DNA from: Halomonas sp. LR3S48
Lineage (GTDB): Bacteria; Pseudomonadota; Gammaproteobacteria; Pseudomonadales; Halomonadaceae
Reading direction: 5' to 3'
Length of the DNA stretch: 64,000 bases
NCBI RefSeq assembly: GCF_025725665.1
Contig: NZ_CP107009.1
Span: forward strand, 2,170,001 to 2,234,000
Part shown: positions 9,378 to 19,120 of the stretch, piece by piece
Numbering within the stretch: position 1 is the first letter of the stretch
How the letters are laid out: each line of letters opens with the position of its first letter
Translations under genes and position numbers: made by a program
Notes under the pieces: generated by a model
What the model was told of the DNA's origin: nothing
Databases searched by the model: none
The model's input: the letters and a program-made list of their open reading frames with translations, nothing else

Positions 9378-11981
9378 TCAGGCTTCCTGGGCGACCGGAA
9401 TCACGTTGGAAGCGGCGTTCTGATATTCCTCGATTTCATGGAAGTTCATGTAACGATAGATCTCGCCGGCCATGGCGTCGAATTCGCCCATGTAACGCTG
9501 GTACTCCTCGACGCTCGGCAGGCGACCTTCCACCGCGGCCACCGCCGCCAGTTCCGCCGATGCCAGATAGACGTTGGCGCCGTCGCCCAGGCGGTTGGGG
9601 AAGTTGCGGGTAGAGGTGGAAACCACGGTGCTCTTGGCGGCGACGCGGGCCTGGTTGCCCATGCATAGCGAGCAGCCCGGCATCTCCATGCGTGCACCGG
9701 CGCGGCCGTAGATGCCGTAGTAGCCCTCTTCGGTGAGCTGGTGCTGGTCCATCTTGGTCGGCGGCGCGAGCCACAGGCGCGTCTTCAGGCTGCCGGCGGG
9801 CTGCTTCTCGAGCAGCTTGCCGGCAGCGCGGAAGTGGCCGATGTTGGTCATGCACGAACCGATGAAGACCTCGTCGATCTTCTCGCCGGCCACTTCGGAG
9901 AGCAGGCGGGCGTCATCCGGGTCGTTCGGGGCGCAGAGCACCGGCTCCTTGAGCGCCTCGAGGTCGATCTCGATGACCTCGGCGTACTCGGCGTCCTTGT
10001 CGGCGCGCATCAGGCTCGGGTTGGCCAGCCACGCCTCCATGCCCTGGATGCGGCGCTCGATGGTACGACGGTCGCCGTAGCCGTTGGCGATCATCCACTT
10101 GAGCAGGGTGATGTTGGACTTCAGGTACTCGCTCACGCTGTCCTCGGACAGGGTGATGGTACAGCCGGCGGCGGAGCGCTCGGCGGAGGCGTCGGAGAGT
10201 TCGAAGGCCTGCTCGACGGTGAGGTCCTCGAGGCCCTCGATCTCCAGCACGCGGCCGGAGAAGGCATTCTTCTTGCCCGACTTCTCGACGGTCAGCAGCC
10301 CCTGCTTGATCGCGTAGTAGGGAATCGCGTGGACCAGGTCACGCAGGGTGACGCCGGGCTGGCGCTTGCCCTTGAAACGCACCAGCACGGACTCCGGCAT
10401 GTCCAGCGGCATCACGCCGGTGGCGGCGGCGAAGGCGACGAGGCCGGAGCCTGCCGGGAAGGAGATGCCCAGCGGGAAACGGGTGTGCGAATCGCCGCCG
10501 GTACCCACGGTGTCGGGCAGCAGCATGCGGTTCAGCCAGCTGTGGATGATGCCGTCGCCCGGACGCAGCGAGACGCCGCCGCGGTTCATGATGAAGTCGG
10601 GCAGGGTGTGGTGGGTCTCGACGTCGACCGGCTTCGGGTAGGCGGCGGTGTGGCAGAAAGACTGCATCACCAGGTCGGCCTGGAAGCCGAGGCACGCCAG
10701 GTCCTTGAGCTCATCGCGGGTCATCGGGCCGGTGGTGTCCTGGGAGCCCACGGTGGCCATCTTCGGCTCGCAGTACATGCCGGGGCGCACGCCTTCCAGA
10801 CCGCAGGCCTTGCCGACCATCTTCTGGGCCAAGGTGTAGCCCTTGCCGGTGTCGGCGGGCTGCTCCGGCAGGCGGAAGACATTGGAGGGGGCCAGGCCCA
10901 GGGACTCGCGCGCCTTGGTGGTCAGGCCTCGGCCGATGATCAGCGGAATACGGCCGCCGGCGCGGACTTCATCGAGGATCAGTTGGGTCTTCAGCTCGAA
11001 GGTGCTGACGACCTCATCGGTGCCGTGCTTGCACACCTTGCCTTCGTAGGGGTAGACGTCGATGACGTCGCCCATCTCGAGCTTGGAGACGTCCATCTCG
11101 ACGGGCAGGGCGCCGGAGTCTTCCATGGTATTGAAGAAGATCGGGGCGATCTTGCCGCCGAAGCAGAAGCCGCCGGCACGCTTGTTGGGCACGTAGGGGA
11201 TGTCGTCGCCGAAGAACCACAGTACCGAGTTGGTGGCGGACTTTCGCGAGGAGCCGGTACCGACCACGTCGCCGACGTAGGCAACCGGGAAGCCCTTGGC
11301 CTTCACTTCCTCGATCTGCTTGAGCGGGCCGGTGGTGCCGGGCACTTCGGGATGGATGCCGTCGCGCTCGTTCTTGAGCATGGCGTTGGCGTGCACCGGG
11401 ATGTCGGGGCGCGACCAGGCGTCAGGCGCGGGGGAGAGATCGTCGGTGTTGGTCTCGCCGGTCACCTTGAAGACGGTGAGGGTGATCTTCTCTTCCAGGG
11501 CGGGCTTGGAGAGGAACCACTCGGCGTCGGCCCAGGATTGCATGACGTCCTTGGCCACGGCGTTGCCGGCGCGGGCGCGCTCTTCCACGTCGTGGAAGGC
11601 ATCGAACATCAGCAGGGTGTGCTTGAGCTGCTCGCCGGCCTCCTTGGCCAGCTCGCTGTCGTCCAGCAGCTCGACCAGGGTGGCGATGTTGTAGCCGCCC
11701 TGCATGGTGCCCAGCAACTTGACGGCATGAACCTTGTCGACCAGCGGAGACTTGGCTTCGCCCTTGGCAACGGCGGTGAGGAAGCCGGCCTTGACATAGG
11801 CAGCCTCGTCGACGCCCGGCGGCACGCGATTGGTCAGCAGATCGAGGATGAACTCTTCTTCGCCAGCGGGCGGGTTCTTCAACAGCTCGATCAGCGCGGC
11901 GGCCTGCTCTGCATTCAGGGGCTTCGGCGGGACGCCCTCGGCGGCGCGTTCTTCGACATGTTGGCGATAGGCTTCAAGCAC
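9378..11981 (-). CDS. acnB: Bifunctional aconitate hydratase 2 / 2-methylisocitrate dehydratase
   Basis: AcnB interconverts citrate and isocitrate in the TCA cycle and can dehydrate 2-methylisocitrate. The 867-residue product aligns end to end, from memory, with E. coli AcnB (865 residues). It begins [15 protein letters not shown], includes the HEAT-like N-terminal region, the swivel domain ([20 protein letters not shown]) and the [4Fe-4S] ligands ([23 protein letters not shown]). I chose GTG at 11981 because it aligns with the E. coli start and has GAGG at suitable spacing. The ATG at 11996 lacks a ribosome site. An extended frame upstream to 12137 has no homology. Single gene with its own terminator. 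Confidence 0.97.
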   Translation of the reverse strand: MLEAYRQHVEERAAEGVPPKPLNAEQAAALIELLKNPPAGEEEFILDLLTNRVPPGVDEAAYVKAGFLTAVAKGEAKSPLVDKVHAVKLLGTMQGGYNIATLVELLDDSELAKEAGEQLKHTLLMFDAFHDVEERARAGNAVAKDVMQSWADAEWFLSKPALEEKITLTVFKVTGETNTDDLSPAPDAWSRPDIPVHANAMLKNERDGIHPEVPGTTGPLKQIEEVKAKGFPVAYVGDVVGTGSSRKSATNSVLWFFGDDIPYVPNKRAGGFCFGGKIAPIFFNTMEDSGALPVEMDVSKLEMGDVIDVYPYEGKVCKHGTDEVVSTFELKTQLILDEVRAGGRIPLIIGRGLTTKARESLGLAPSNVFRLPEQPADTGKGYTLAQKMVGKACGLEGVRPGMYCEPKMATVGSQDTTGPMTRDELKDLACLGFQADLVMQSFCHTAAYPKPVDVETHHTLPDFIMNRGGVSLRPGDGIIHSWLNRMLLPDTVGTGGDSHTRFPLGISFPAGSGLVAFAAATGVMPLDMPESVLVRFKGKRQPGVTLRDLVHAIPYYAIKQGLLTVEKSGKKNAFSGRVLEIEGLEDLTVEQAFELSDASAERSAAGCTITLSEDSVSEYLKSNITLLKWMIANGYGDRRTIERRIQGMEAWLANPSLMRADKDAEYAEVIEIDLEALKEPVLCAPNDPDDARLLSEVAGEKIDEVFIGSCMTNIGHFRAAGKLLEKQPAGSLKTRLWLAPPTKMDQHQLTEEGYYGIYGRAGARMEMPGCSLCMGNQARVAAKSTVVSTSTRNFPNRLGDGANVYLASAELAAVAAVEGRLPSVEEYQRYMGEFDAMAGEIYRYMNFHEIEEYQNAASNVIPVAQEA

Positions 11982-12235
11982 GTTGGGGGCCCTCATCTGG
12001 TGTGTTGCCCAAAGCAGTTCGATACGGCGACGAACATCGGCGAAAGGACTGCCCTGGCGGGTGAAACAACCGTAGTCACTGGGTGGCGCGATTCTACGGG
12101 AAACTGTCGACAATGTTAAGTTGACCCTTTGAGCCACGGCCTAGACTTTGGTCGTCGCAATGTTTGCTGCACTACAGGGTGCCTGCCAGGGCGGGGCGCG
12201 TTACCATTGGCTGAATGACCAACGGGGAGAGTGGG

Positions 12236-12688
12236 ATGTGCGCACGTATCGCCTCGCCCTGCGTGGGGCTCTGTTCGACAACGCTGGGCGATCCGGTGTG
12301 CCGGGGCTGCCAGCGAACGGATGACGAGATCTGCGTGTGGATGGCGCTTTCCGACGAGCAGCGCAGCCGCCGCATCGCGCAACTGGATGCCCTGCGTGAG
12401 CGGGTCGCCGCGCGCTTTCTGCGCGTCACCGACGAAGCCTGCCTCGAAGCGCAACTGCGTCAACACCGTATTCGCTTCCGGCCCGAGCAGCCGTCGCTGT
12501 CACGTGCGGTGGAACTGCTGCGGGTCGGGCGCGACCGTATTCGCGAGCTGCAGCGCTATGGCCTGGTGCCGCTGGGGAGTGCCGCCGGGCTCAGCGCCGC
12601 CGAGTTGCATGCGCGACTCAGCGAGCAGTTGTTGGCAGAGGCGAACGAACGCCGACGCGCCGATCGCGTGCCGGTCTCCAACCGTTGA
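12236..12688 (+). CDS. DUF1289 cysteine-motif protein
   Basis: The 150-residue product opens with the DUF1289 signature: SPCVGLCSTTLGDPVCRGCQRT, four cysteines in a C-x3-C-x8-C-x2-C arrangement that could bind a metal, followed by an acidic-aromatic segment (DEICVWMALSDEQR). The remaining ~100 residues are helical and charged. This is longer than the common ~60-80-residue family members, so there is a C-terminal extension of unknown role. Start ATG at 12236 follows GGGGAG; the ATG at 12215 is less well placed. The function of the family is unknown. It is 30 bp upstream of miaE and may share its transcript. Confidence 0.82.
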   Translation: MCARIASPCVGLCSTTLGDPVCRGCQRTDDEICVWMALSDEQRSRRIAQLDALRERVAARFLRVTDEACLEAQLRQHRIRFRPEQPSLSRAVELLRVGRDRIRELQRYGLVPLGSAAGLSAAELHARLSEQLLAEANERRRADRVPVSNR

Positions 12689-12718
12689 CTGCACGATCCA
12701 GAATACCGAGCCTGAACC

Positions 12719-13354
12719 ATGCCAGAGACCTTAGAAGCGACCCTCAACGACGTCGAGCTACCAGCGGACCTGCTCGCCTTCCTTGCCTGCCCCACGCCCG
12801 ACGCCTGGGTCGAGTGGGCGCTCCAGAACCCCGACCTGCTGCTGATCGACCATGCCCAGTGCGAGAAGAAGGCCGCCTCGACCGCCATGAGTCTGCTCTA
12901 CCGCTATGTCGACCAGCCGCTGCTGCTGACCAAGATGTCGCAACTGGCGCGCGAGGAGCTGCTGCATTTCGAGCAGGTAGTGAAGTTGATGGAGGCGAGG
13001 GGCATCGAATACCGCCATCTCAGCGCTTCGCGCTATGCCGAGGGGTTGCGCCGTCACGTTCGCCCTCAAGATCCGGAGCGCCTGGTCGATATTCTCATCA
13101 TAGGGGCTTACATCGAGGCGAGAAGCTGCGAGCGTTTCGCCAGGCTGATCCCGCATCTCGATGCCGAGCTGGCCCGATTCTATCGCTCGCTGGTGAAGTC
13201 GGAGGGCCGCCACTACGAAGATTATCTCATGCTGGCGCGGTATCTTTCGTCGGATACCATTGACAAGCGGGTGGTTTTCTTTGCCGAATGCGAAGCACAA
13301 CTAATAGTCACGCCGGACACGGCGTTTCGTTTCCATAGTGGCGTGCCGGCTTGA
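12719..13354 (+). CDS. miaE: tRNA-(2-methylthio-N6-isopentenyladenosine37) hydroxylase
   Basis: MiaE is a non-haem di-iron, O2-dependent enzyme that hydroxylates ms2i6A37 in tRNA to ms2io6A37. The 211-residue product is of family length and has the ferritin-like iron ligands in order: E in CEKKAAS (about residue 44), E-E-x-x-H in REELLHFE (about 78-82), E in EARSCERF (about 132) and E-x-x-H in SEGRHYEDY (about 162). It is one of several tRNA-modification genes in this window, with queC/queE/queD-like and trhP. Confidence 0.95.
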   Translation: MPETLEATLNDVELPADLLAFLACPTPDAWVEWALQNPDLLLIDHAQCEKKAASTAMSLLYRYVDQPLLLTKMSQLAREELLHFEQVVKLMEARGIEYRHLSASRYAEGLRRHVRPQDPERLVDILIIGAYIEARSCERFARLIPHLDAELARFYRSLVKSEGRHYEDYLMLARYLSSDTIDKRVVFFAECEAQLIVTPDTAFRFHSGVPA

Positions 13355-13369
13355 TACCGCCACTTTGCC

Positions 13370-16300
13370 ATGCAGGGTTCCGTCATGCAGGACGCTTCAG
13401 TAACCGAGCATAACAGTGACGATGGCGATCATCTGGCGCTGTTCGGCCAGTTCTCGCTGGCATTGGGTGATGATGTACTGACCCAGTTCAGCTATGACAA
13501 GGTCAAGGCGCTGCTGGTCTATCTGCTGTTGCACCACCAGCCGGTCAACCGAGCCAGTCTGGCCGAGCTGCTGTGGCCCGATCAGGGGCTCTCCTCCGGA
13601 CGCACCAACCTGCGCCACGCGCTTCACTGCCTGCGACAGTCGCTGGGTGAGGAAGCCGAGCGCGTGCTGGTCGTTTCACGCCAGACCATTGCCTTCCGGC
13701 GGCCCGATGGTTGGCGCTTCGATCTGCACGAACTCCAGCAGCTGCTGGAGGGCGCGCAGGACGTGGCGACCCTCGAGCAGCTCCTGCGGCGCTACCGTGG
13801 CGACCTGGTGGAAGAGCTGCAGTTGCCGGCCTGCACCGAGTTCCAGCGTTGGCTGGTGCAACTGCGCAACGAGTGGCGCCAGCGCGTGATCCGCTTTGCC
13901 GAAGGTGTGCTCGAGCGCAACGACGAGGTACCGGACGCGCTGCTGCAGACCCTGGTGAGTCGTTTCTCCGGCTATGGGCCGTTCCATGAGCGCCTGGTGC
14001 GGCAGCTCGCCGAGCAGGGCCAACTGGCCGCCGCCCACGAGCAGTACAACGCCTACTTGCAGTTGCTGGCGCTCTCCGGCCAGCAGCCCGAGCCCAATTT
14101 CCTGCAGCTGGCGCGCTACTGGTCGGATGGCAACCCCGACCTGCAGAGCCTGTCGCCGCAGGGTGCCTTCTCGCGCACCTTGGCGGCCGGAAGTTCACCG
14201 CTGCGCGAGGACGAGATCGAGCAGCGCCAGCTATCGGTGATGGCCATTCGCCTGCGCGTCAAGGGTGAGTTCTCGGCCCGTGACGAGATCCGTGCCTGCC
14301 TGTCGCTGCAGATCGAACTGATGCGCTGGCTGGAGCAGCAGTGCCATCATCTGGGCGGTTTCTGGTTGCCCGGGGCGACCGGTGGCCTGGGGCTGGCCTG
14401 TTTCGGTACTCATGGCCCGGCACACCAGTTGGCCGAGCTGGTGGCGCTCTATGAACATTGCCGGCGTGTGCTGCCCGACGAAGTGGCGCGCCATTGGAGC
14501 GGTGAGGACGAGGCCCCACGCATCGAGTTGGCGGCCGGTCTCAACAGTGGTCGTGTCGTCTACTTACCCGAGCGCCAATTGGTCGATCCGCTGGGGCAAG
14601 TGACCCAGGGCTCGCTGGATTTGATGTGTGCTGCCGAAGGCAGCGAGCTGGTCATCTCTCAGGAGGCCAGCCAGCACATGCCGCCGGCGCTGGACCTGCA
14701 GCCGCGTCTCTCCTCGCGGCTGGTGGCGAGCGACGGCCGCGTGCGGCTGCGTGCACTGGTGCTGGGGCACAACGAAGGCGGTCGTGATGCCATGCCGCCG
14801 AGTCTGGTCGGTCGCGAGGCATCGCTGCGTGTACTGCGCGATGCCTTGGCGCGCGCCGGCATCGGCCTGCGTCAGAGCGTGCTAGTGAGGGGCGCTTCCG
14901 GCATGGGCAAGTCGGCCCTGATGGTCGGATTCCGTCAGCTCGAGCTGAGCCGCGACGCCGCCATCTGTTGGCAGCCCACCACTCGCCTGTCGGTATTGGA
15001 GCCCTATGGCGTTGCACGAGCTCTGCTGCGCTGGCGGCTCGATGGCAAGCTCGACAAGCAAGGGCTCGAGGACTTGATCGGGCAATGCGGGCTCGCGCTG
15101 AGTCCGGATCAGTTGGACTTGCTGGGGGAGGCGCTGGGCGTCAAGGAATCGCCCGAAGTGGCGCAACTGGCCAAGAACGGCGAGGCAGTGGACCTGGTGG
15201 TGGCACTGCTTTGCAAGGCCATCGAACGGCAGGCCGCCGAGCGTACCCAGGTGCTGATGATCGACGACCTGCAATGGCTCGATGAACCATCGTTTCGTGT
15301 CCTGGCGGGCCTGCAGGCGCGTCTGCCGATCAACTGCGCTTTCCTGCTGGTGGCTAGCCATCATGGTCGTGAGACCCTGCCCACACGTCTGCACTGGGAC
15401 CAGCAGGTCACCCTGAGCCATCTCGATGCGATGCAGTCGTCTCGGCTATTGTCGCAACTGGCCAGGCGCTACCGGCTGCACCTCAGCCCGCGCCTGCGCG
15501 GCCAGATCATCGAACGCTGCGACGGCGTGCCGCTCTACATGCAGGAGATCTGCCGGCGTCTGGAGATGGATCGCCGTGAAGGGCGTAGCGTGCAGCTCGA
15601 TGAGCTGCCCAGAGGATTGCTCGGGCTGCTTGCCGGGCGTATCGACCAGCTCGATGGCGACCGTGAGGTCGCGCACGTGGCCGCGGTGCTGGGGCGTCGT
15701 TTTCGTCTCGACTTCCTGGCCGAATGCAGCGGCTGGGAAATGGCCCAGCTCAACCGCGCCCTGGAGCAGATGCGACGGCTCGAGATCATCGAGCCTGCCG
15801 GGGGCGAGGGCGGCTGCCGCGAATATCAGTTCAGTCACCAGCTCCTGCAGGAGGCCGCTTATCTTTCCTGTCCCCGTGACGTGCGGGTGCGTATCCATCG
15901 TCAGGTCGTCAGCCTGATCGAGGAGCGTTTCCCGATGTGGATCGGCCGGCATCCGGGCGATTTTGCTACCCACCTGCGGCGCAGCGGGCACTATGCTCGC
16001 GGCGCACGCTACTTCGAGCTGGCGGCACGCGAGGCGCTCAAGGTCAGCGCCAACCGCACCGCGCTGAAGATGGCCGATTTCGGCCTGGCCAGCCTTCGTC
16101 ACGTCGAGAACCAGGCGGAGCGCGAGATCAGCTTATTGACCGTGCGCGGTCAGGCCGCCTTCGCCCTCGAGGGGCACGGTTCGCCTACCGCACATGAAAG
16201 CTTCGTACGCGCCCGCGAGCTGCTGGTGGAAAACGGGGGCTGTCATGCCGAGGACGCCGAAGACCTCGAACAGGCCTTTCTGGTCAAGTGGGGGCTGTGG

Positions 16301-17323
16301 GTAGGTTGCAGCCAGCGCCATGCCCATGCCGATGCCTTCTCGCTCGCCGCCAGCCTGGCTTCCATTGCCGGTCGGCTCGAGGATCCACGCTATCAGCGGC
16401 TGGCCGACTACGCCCGGGCCAACTGTGAGTACTGGGCGGGACGCATCCGGCAGGCATTTGAGCACCTCGACGAGATCGCGCCGCTGGAACAGCCGATGAT
16501 CATCGAGTGGCTGCCGTTCTCCGAGCACCCCCAGGTGGCCGCGGCCTGTTTCCAGGGCTGGGCCATCTGTCTGCGCGGCGACTACCGGCGTGCCGAGCAG
16601 CAGGTCGAGGCGGCGATCCGCCTGGCCGAGCGCATCGGCCATCCCGGATCGCTGGCCATGGCGCTGCTGTTTGCCGCTGCGCTCTATCGTCAGCTCGGCC
16701 ATGTTCACTTGGCGGCCAGGCGTGCCGAACAGGCCGTTGCCCTGACCGAGACTCCCGATCTGCATCTATGGCAGGTGTCGGCGCAGGCTATCCTCGGTTG
16801 GCGTCGCGCACTCTCCGGCGATCGAGATGGCCTGAAAATGATGGAGCTGGCTCAGGAGGAGCTGGGCGAGATCACCGGCCGCGACCGCTATCATCGCCCG
16901 ACGCTATGGTACAGCGATGCCTGCCTGGCGCTCGACGAGCTCAGTCATGCCGAGGATTATCTGGATCAGTGCCTGATGATAGCCCGCGAGCGCAGTACGC
17001 TGTTCGTCTCCGAACTGGCGGTACAGCTCGCCCGTGTCCGCGATCGGTTGGGCCGGCCCAAGGAGGAGGTGCGGTTACTGGTCGAGCAGGCGCTGGAGTG
17101 TGCGCGTCTGCACGAGAACCGGCATCAGGAGCTGTGTGCACTCGAGGCATGGCTGACGCTGATCGACAACCAGGATGAAGTCGTGCGCGAACAGTTCCGC
17201 AGCCTGCTCGACAGCGTGAGCCACAGCGATGCCCCGGTGCTGATTCGCTGGCGCATGTTGCTCGAGCGTCAACTTCCTCAAGTGAGCAGTCCGGAAGGGC
17301 GCGTGGCCGTCGGCAACGGCTAG
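13370..17323 (+). CDS. Large BTAD / cyclase-like / AAA ATPase / TPR regulator
   Basis: The 1317-residue product is a multidomain signalling protein. Residues about 15-100 form an OmpR-type winged helix and about 100-240 a bacterial transcriptional activation (BTAD) helical repeat region, as in SARP activators. Residues about 285-465 resemble a class III nucleotide cyclase domain (EQRQLSVMAIRLR, GGFWLPGATGGLGLACFG, AAGLNSGRVVY), but the catalytic aspartates are not evident. Residues about 500-700 are a STAND/AAA-type ATPase with Walker A GASGMGKSA (~507) and Walker B VLMIDDLQWLDEP (~628). From about 860 to the end it is TPR-like helical repeats. There is no C-terminal LuxR HTH, so DNA binding would be N-terminal. 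Its stop overlaps the convergent ykgJ stop. Start could be 13370 or 13385. Target unknown. Confidence 0.85.
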   Translation: MQGSVMQDASVTEHNSDDGDHLALFGQFSLALGDDVLTQFSYDKVKALLVYLLLHHQPVNRASLAELLWPDQGLSSGRTNLRHALHCLRQSLGEEAERVLVVSRQTIAFRRPDGWRFDLHELQQLLEGAQDVATLEQLLRRYRGDLVEELQLPACTEFQRWLVQLRNEWRQRVIRFAEGVLERNDEVPDALLQTLVSRFSGYGPFHERLVRQLAEQGQLAAAHEQYNAYLQLLALSGQQPEPNFLQLARYWSDGNPDLQSLSPQGAFSRTLAAGSSPLREDEIEQRQLSVMAIRLRVKGEFSARDEIRACLSLQIELMRWLEQQCHHLGGFWLPGATGGLGLACFGTHGPAHQLAELVALYEHCRRVLPDEVARHWSGEDEAPRIELAAGLNSGRVVYLPERQLVDPLGQVTQGSLDLMCAAEGSELVISQEASQHMPPALDLQPRLSSRLVASDGRVRLRALVLGHNEGGRDAMPPSLVGREASLRVLRDALARAGIGLRQSVLVRGASGMGKSALMVGFRQLELSRDAAICWQPTTRLSVLEPYGVARALLRWRLDGKLDKQGLEDLIGQCGLALSPDQLDLLGEALGVKESPEVAQLAKNGEAVDLVVALLCKAIERQAAERTQVLMIDDLQWLDEPSFRVLAGLQARLPINCAFLLVASHHGRETLPTRLHWDQQVTLSHLDAMQSSRLLSQLARRYRLHLSPRLRGQIIERCDGVPLYMQEICRRLEMDRREGRSVQLDELPRGLLGLLAGRIDQLDGDREVAHVAAVLGRRFRLDFLAECSGWEMAQLNRALEQMRRLEIIEPAGGEGGCREYQFSHQLLQEAAYLSCPRDVRVRIHRQVVSLIEERFPMWIGRHPGDFATHLRRSGHYARGARYFELAAREALKVSANRTALKMADFGLASLRHVENQAEREISLLTVRGQAAFALEGHGSPTAHESFVRARELLVENGGCHAEDAEDLEQAFLVKWGLWVGCSQRHAHADAFSLAASLASIAGRLEDPRYQRLADYARANCEYWAGRIRQAFEHLDEIAPLEQPMIIEWLPFSEHPQVAAACFQGWAICLRGDYRRAEQQVEAAIRLAERIGHPGSLAMALLFAAALYRQLGHVHLAARRAEQAVALTETPDLHLWQVSAQAILGWRRALSGDRDGLKMMELAQEELGEITGRDRYHRPTLWYSDACLALDELSHAEDYLDQCLMIARERSTLFVSELAVQLARVRDRLGRPKEEVRLLVEQALECARLHENRHQELCALEAWLTLIDNQDEVVREQFRSLLDSVSHSDAPVLIRWRMLLERQLPQVSSPEGRVAVGNG

Positions 17324-17634
17324 TCTTCTGCGCTGAGCGTGCCGCTCTCCAGGAGGGCGATTCGCTCCAGTGCCTCGGAGCGGTTGTTGCCGCATAGCTC
17401 GGGGTCGAAAGCGAATTGTCCGCATACCTTGGGGCGGCGCGCATCACCAAACAGGCGACAAAGGTTGTTCGTGTCGAGCTGCACACAGCGTTCTCCGGCC
17501 GGCTTGCCGTGGGGCATGCCGGGTATCGGCGAGCTGATCGATGGGGCGATGCAGCAGGCGCCACAGCCCGGACGGCAGCCCGCTGGTGCGGGCGTACTCT
17601 TCGTGCATTCCCGGCGTGCGGTATCGGTGCTCAC
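17320..17634 (-). CDS. YkgJ-family cysteine-cluster protein
   Basis: The 104-residue product is a zinc/iron-chelating cysteine-cluster protein: CRPGCGACCIAPSI near the N-terminus, then GERCVQLD..LCRLFGDARRPKVC and ELCG. The start is a GTG at 17634 whose last three bases overlap the TGA of the upstream queD-like gene (GTGA), so translation is probably coupled. The frame is open further upstream but that stretch only shadows the neighbouring gene. Family function is unknown. Its position as last gene of the queuosine-precursor operon may be incidental. Its stop codon overlaps the stop of the convergent regulator gene. Confidence 0.85.
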   Translation of the reverse strand: MSTDTARRECTKSTPAPAGCRPGCGACCIAPSISSPIPGMPHGKPAGERCVQLDTNNLCRLFGDARRPKVCGQFAFDPELCGNNRSEALERIALLESGTLSAED

Positions 17635-18476
17635 GGCCGGGCCTCGGCAATCGCACCCTTGTCGATCCCTTCGAACGCCTGCACTCGCGTTGACCTTCCG
17701 GTTTCTTCCGCAATCTGTCGTGCCAGCCAGGCGGCGATGTGTTCGACCGTGGTCGGTGAGTCGAGCACGATGCAGCGTTCCCGTGGCAACCGAAGTTGAA
17801 AGCGGCCCTGCTCGGCGCGGTAGCGGCTGGTCAGGCTGGGATATATCTCGGGTTCGGCCTGGTCGACGATGTCGGCCTGGTCGACCAGGTAGCGATCGTC
17901 CAGATGGCCGGCCCACTGGGCTTCCAGCTCCGGACAGCGTTCGCCGCGTTGCCAGATGTGCAGGCGTGAACGATGGCCATGGGCGATGCGCTGGCAGTTG
18001 CCGGTGTGGTGCTTGAGCCCGTGGCTGTAGGTATAGACGGCGCCGTCGACGACCTCGTCACGCAGGCGCAGCCGTATGTCGCTGACCCGCGGCGGCGGGC
18101 GTTTCATCAGCTCACGGGCGAGGGATGCGGCGAGCCGTTCGGGCGTGACCTCCTGCCAGGGCAGCATGGTGAAGGCCTGGCGCGGTGCTCGCACCTCCAG
18201 CGTATAGGGCAGCGAGGTGCGTACGCAGATTCCCTCGCTGCATTCACTGATACTGAGGCCGGGAGCCCGGGTCGGCACCAGCAGCGTATGGTCGGCATCG
18301 GCATCCAGGCGCGACTTGATCCATGGCTTGACCCGGCCGAAATCGAACAGCATGCCATCTTCGCCTAGCTCGCCGTCGAGTTCGGCATCGACGTACCAGC
18401 TGACGCCGATCAGGCCGCGCTGAGGGCACCAGAGCGAAGCGTCGAGCTGGGTCAGCCGGTTGACGAATAGGGTCAT
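17631..18476 (-). CDS. Tandem-domain QueD-like 6-carboxytetrahydropterin synthase
   Basis: The 281-residue product is about twice the length of canonical QueD (~120). It appears to hold two T-fold domains. The N-terminal half keeps the DFGRVKPWIKSRLDADADHTLL segment (the DF..LK...DH of QueD) but lacks the zinc histidines. The C-terminal half keeps YSHGLKHHTGNCQRIAHGH (zinc His and the nucleophilic Cys), SPTTVEHIAAWLARQ and the terminal Glu (QAFEGID), but reads LDDRYLV where the Asp-His pair should be. QueD makes 6-carboxytetrahydropterin from dihydroneopterin triphosphate for queuosine. The gene overlaps queE at TGATG (start 18476), inside the que operon. Activity is inferred from family and context. 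Confidence 0.82.
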   Translation of the reverse strand: MTLFVNRLTQLDASLWCPQRGLIGVSWYVDAELDGELGEDGMLFDFGRVKPWIKSRLDADADHTLLVPTRAPGLSISECSEGICVRTSLPYTLEVRAPRQAFTMLPWQEVTPERLAASLARELMKRPPPRVSDIRLRLRDEVVDGAVYTYSHGLKHHTGNCQRIAHGHRSRLHIWQRGERCPELEAQWAGHLDDRYLVDQADIVDQAEPEIYPSLTSRYRAEQGRFQLRLPRERCIVLDSPTTVEHIAAWLARQIAEETGRSTRVQAFEGIDKGAIAEARP

Positions 18477-19120
18477 CAGTCGATTCCCGTGATCTTGTGG
18501 GTTTGCAGCGACAGGCGCCATTGTGGATGAGCCAGGCAGTACGCCACGGTCGCGTCCAGGTAGTTGGCTCCGTCAACCAGCGGCGTGGTGTCCATGGGTT
18601 GCAGGAAGAAATGCCGGAAGTCGAGCTCGGTGAAGCGTTCGGGATCAGCCTCCGCTTGGGGGTAGACCAGCTTGAGTTCATCGCCGCGGGTCAACTTGAG
18701 CGACGTGTCGGCCTTGGGGCTGACGCAGAGCCAGTCGATGCCGGCAGGAGCGGGCAGGGTGCCGTTGGTTTCGACCGCCACTTCGAAGCCACGTGAATGC
18801 ATGGCCTCGATCAGCGCCTCGTCGAGCTGCAGCAGCGGCTCGCCGCCGGTAAACACCACATAGGGTGTGGCCGCAGCGTCCTGCTGCGGCCATAGCGCCG
18901 TCAGGTGGACGGCGAGCGCGTCGGCATCGACGAAGCGTCCGCCATGCTGACCATCGGTACCGACGAAATCGGTATCGCAGAAGCGACAGGCGGCGCTTGC
19001 CCGGTCCTGCTCGCGGCCCGACCACAGGTTGCAGCCGGAAAAGCGACAGAAGACGCTGGCGCGTCCGGCTTGCGCCCCCTCGCCCTGCAGTGAGTAGAAG
19101 GCCTCTTTGACGTGATACAT
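18476..19120 (-). CDS. queE: 7-carboxy-7-deazaguanine synthase
   Basis: QueE is a radical-SAM enzyme that rearranges 6-carboxytetrahydropterin to 7-carboxy-7-deazaguanine in the preQ0/queuosine pathway. The 214-residue product starts [19 protein letters not shown] and carries the widened cluster motif CRFSGCNLWSG...CRFCDTDF, with an insert between the first and second cluster cysteines as in proteobacterial QueE. It also has TGGEPLLQLD, VAVETNGTLPAP and the late TDVCVSPK-like WLCVSPKA. It starts by overlapping the queC stop (TGATG at 19118-19122) and ends overlapping the queD-like start, a tightly coupled operon. Confidence 0.95.
   Translation of the reverse strand: MYHVKEAFYSLQGEGAQAGRASVFCRFSGCNLWSGREQDRASAACRFCDTDFVGTDGQHGGRFVDADALAVHLTALWPQQDAAATPYVVFTGGEPLLQLDEALIEAMHSRGFEVAVETNGTLPAPAGIDWLCVSPKADTSLKLTRGDELKLVYPQAEADPERFTELDFRHFFLQPMDTTPLVDGANYLDATVAYCLAHPQWRLSLQTHKITGID

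Noticed and set aside
9741..12119. 792-codon open frame antisense to acnB
   Set aside because: Product is a Gly/Val/His-rich composition artefact of GC-rich codon bias; the - strand acnB is unambiguous and full length.
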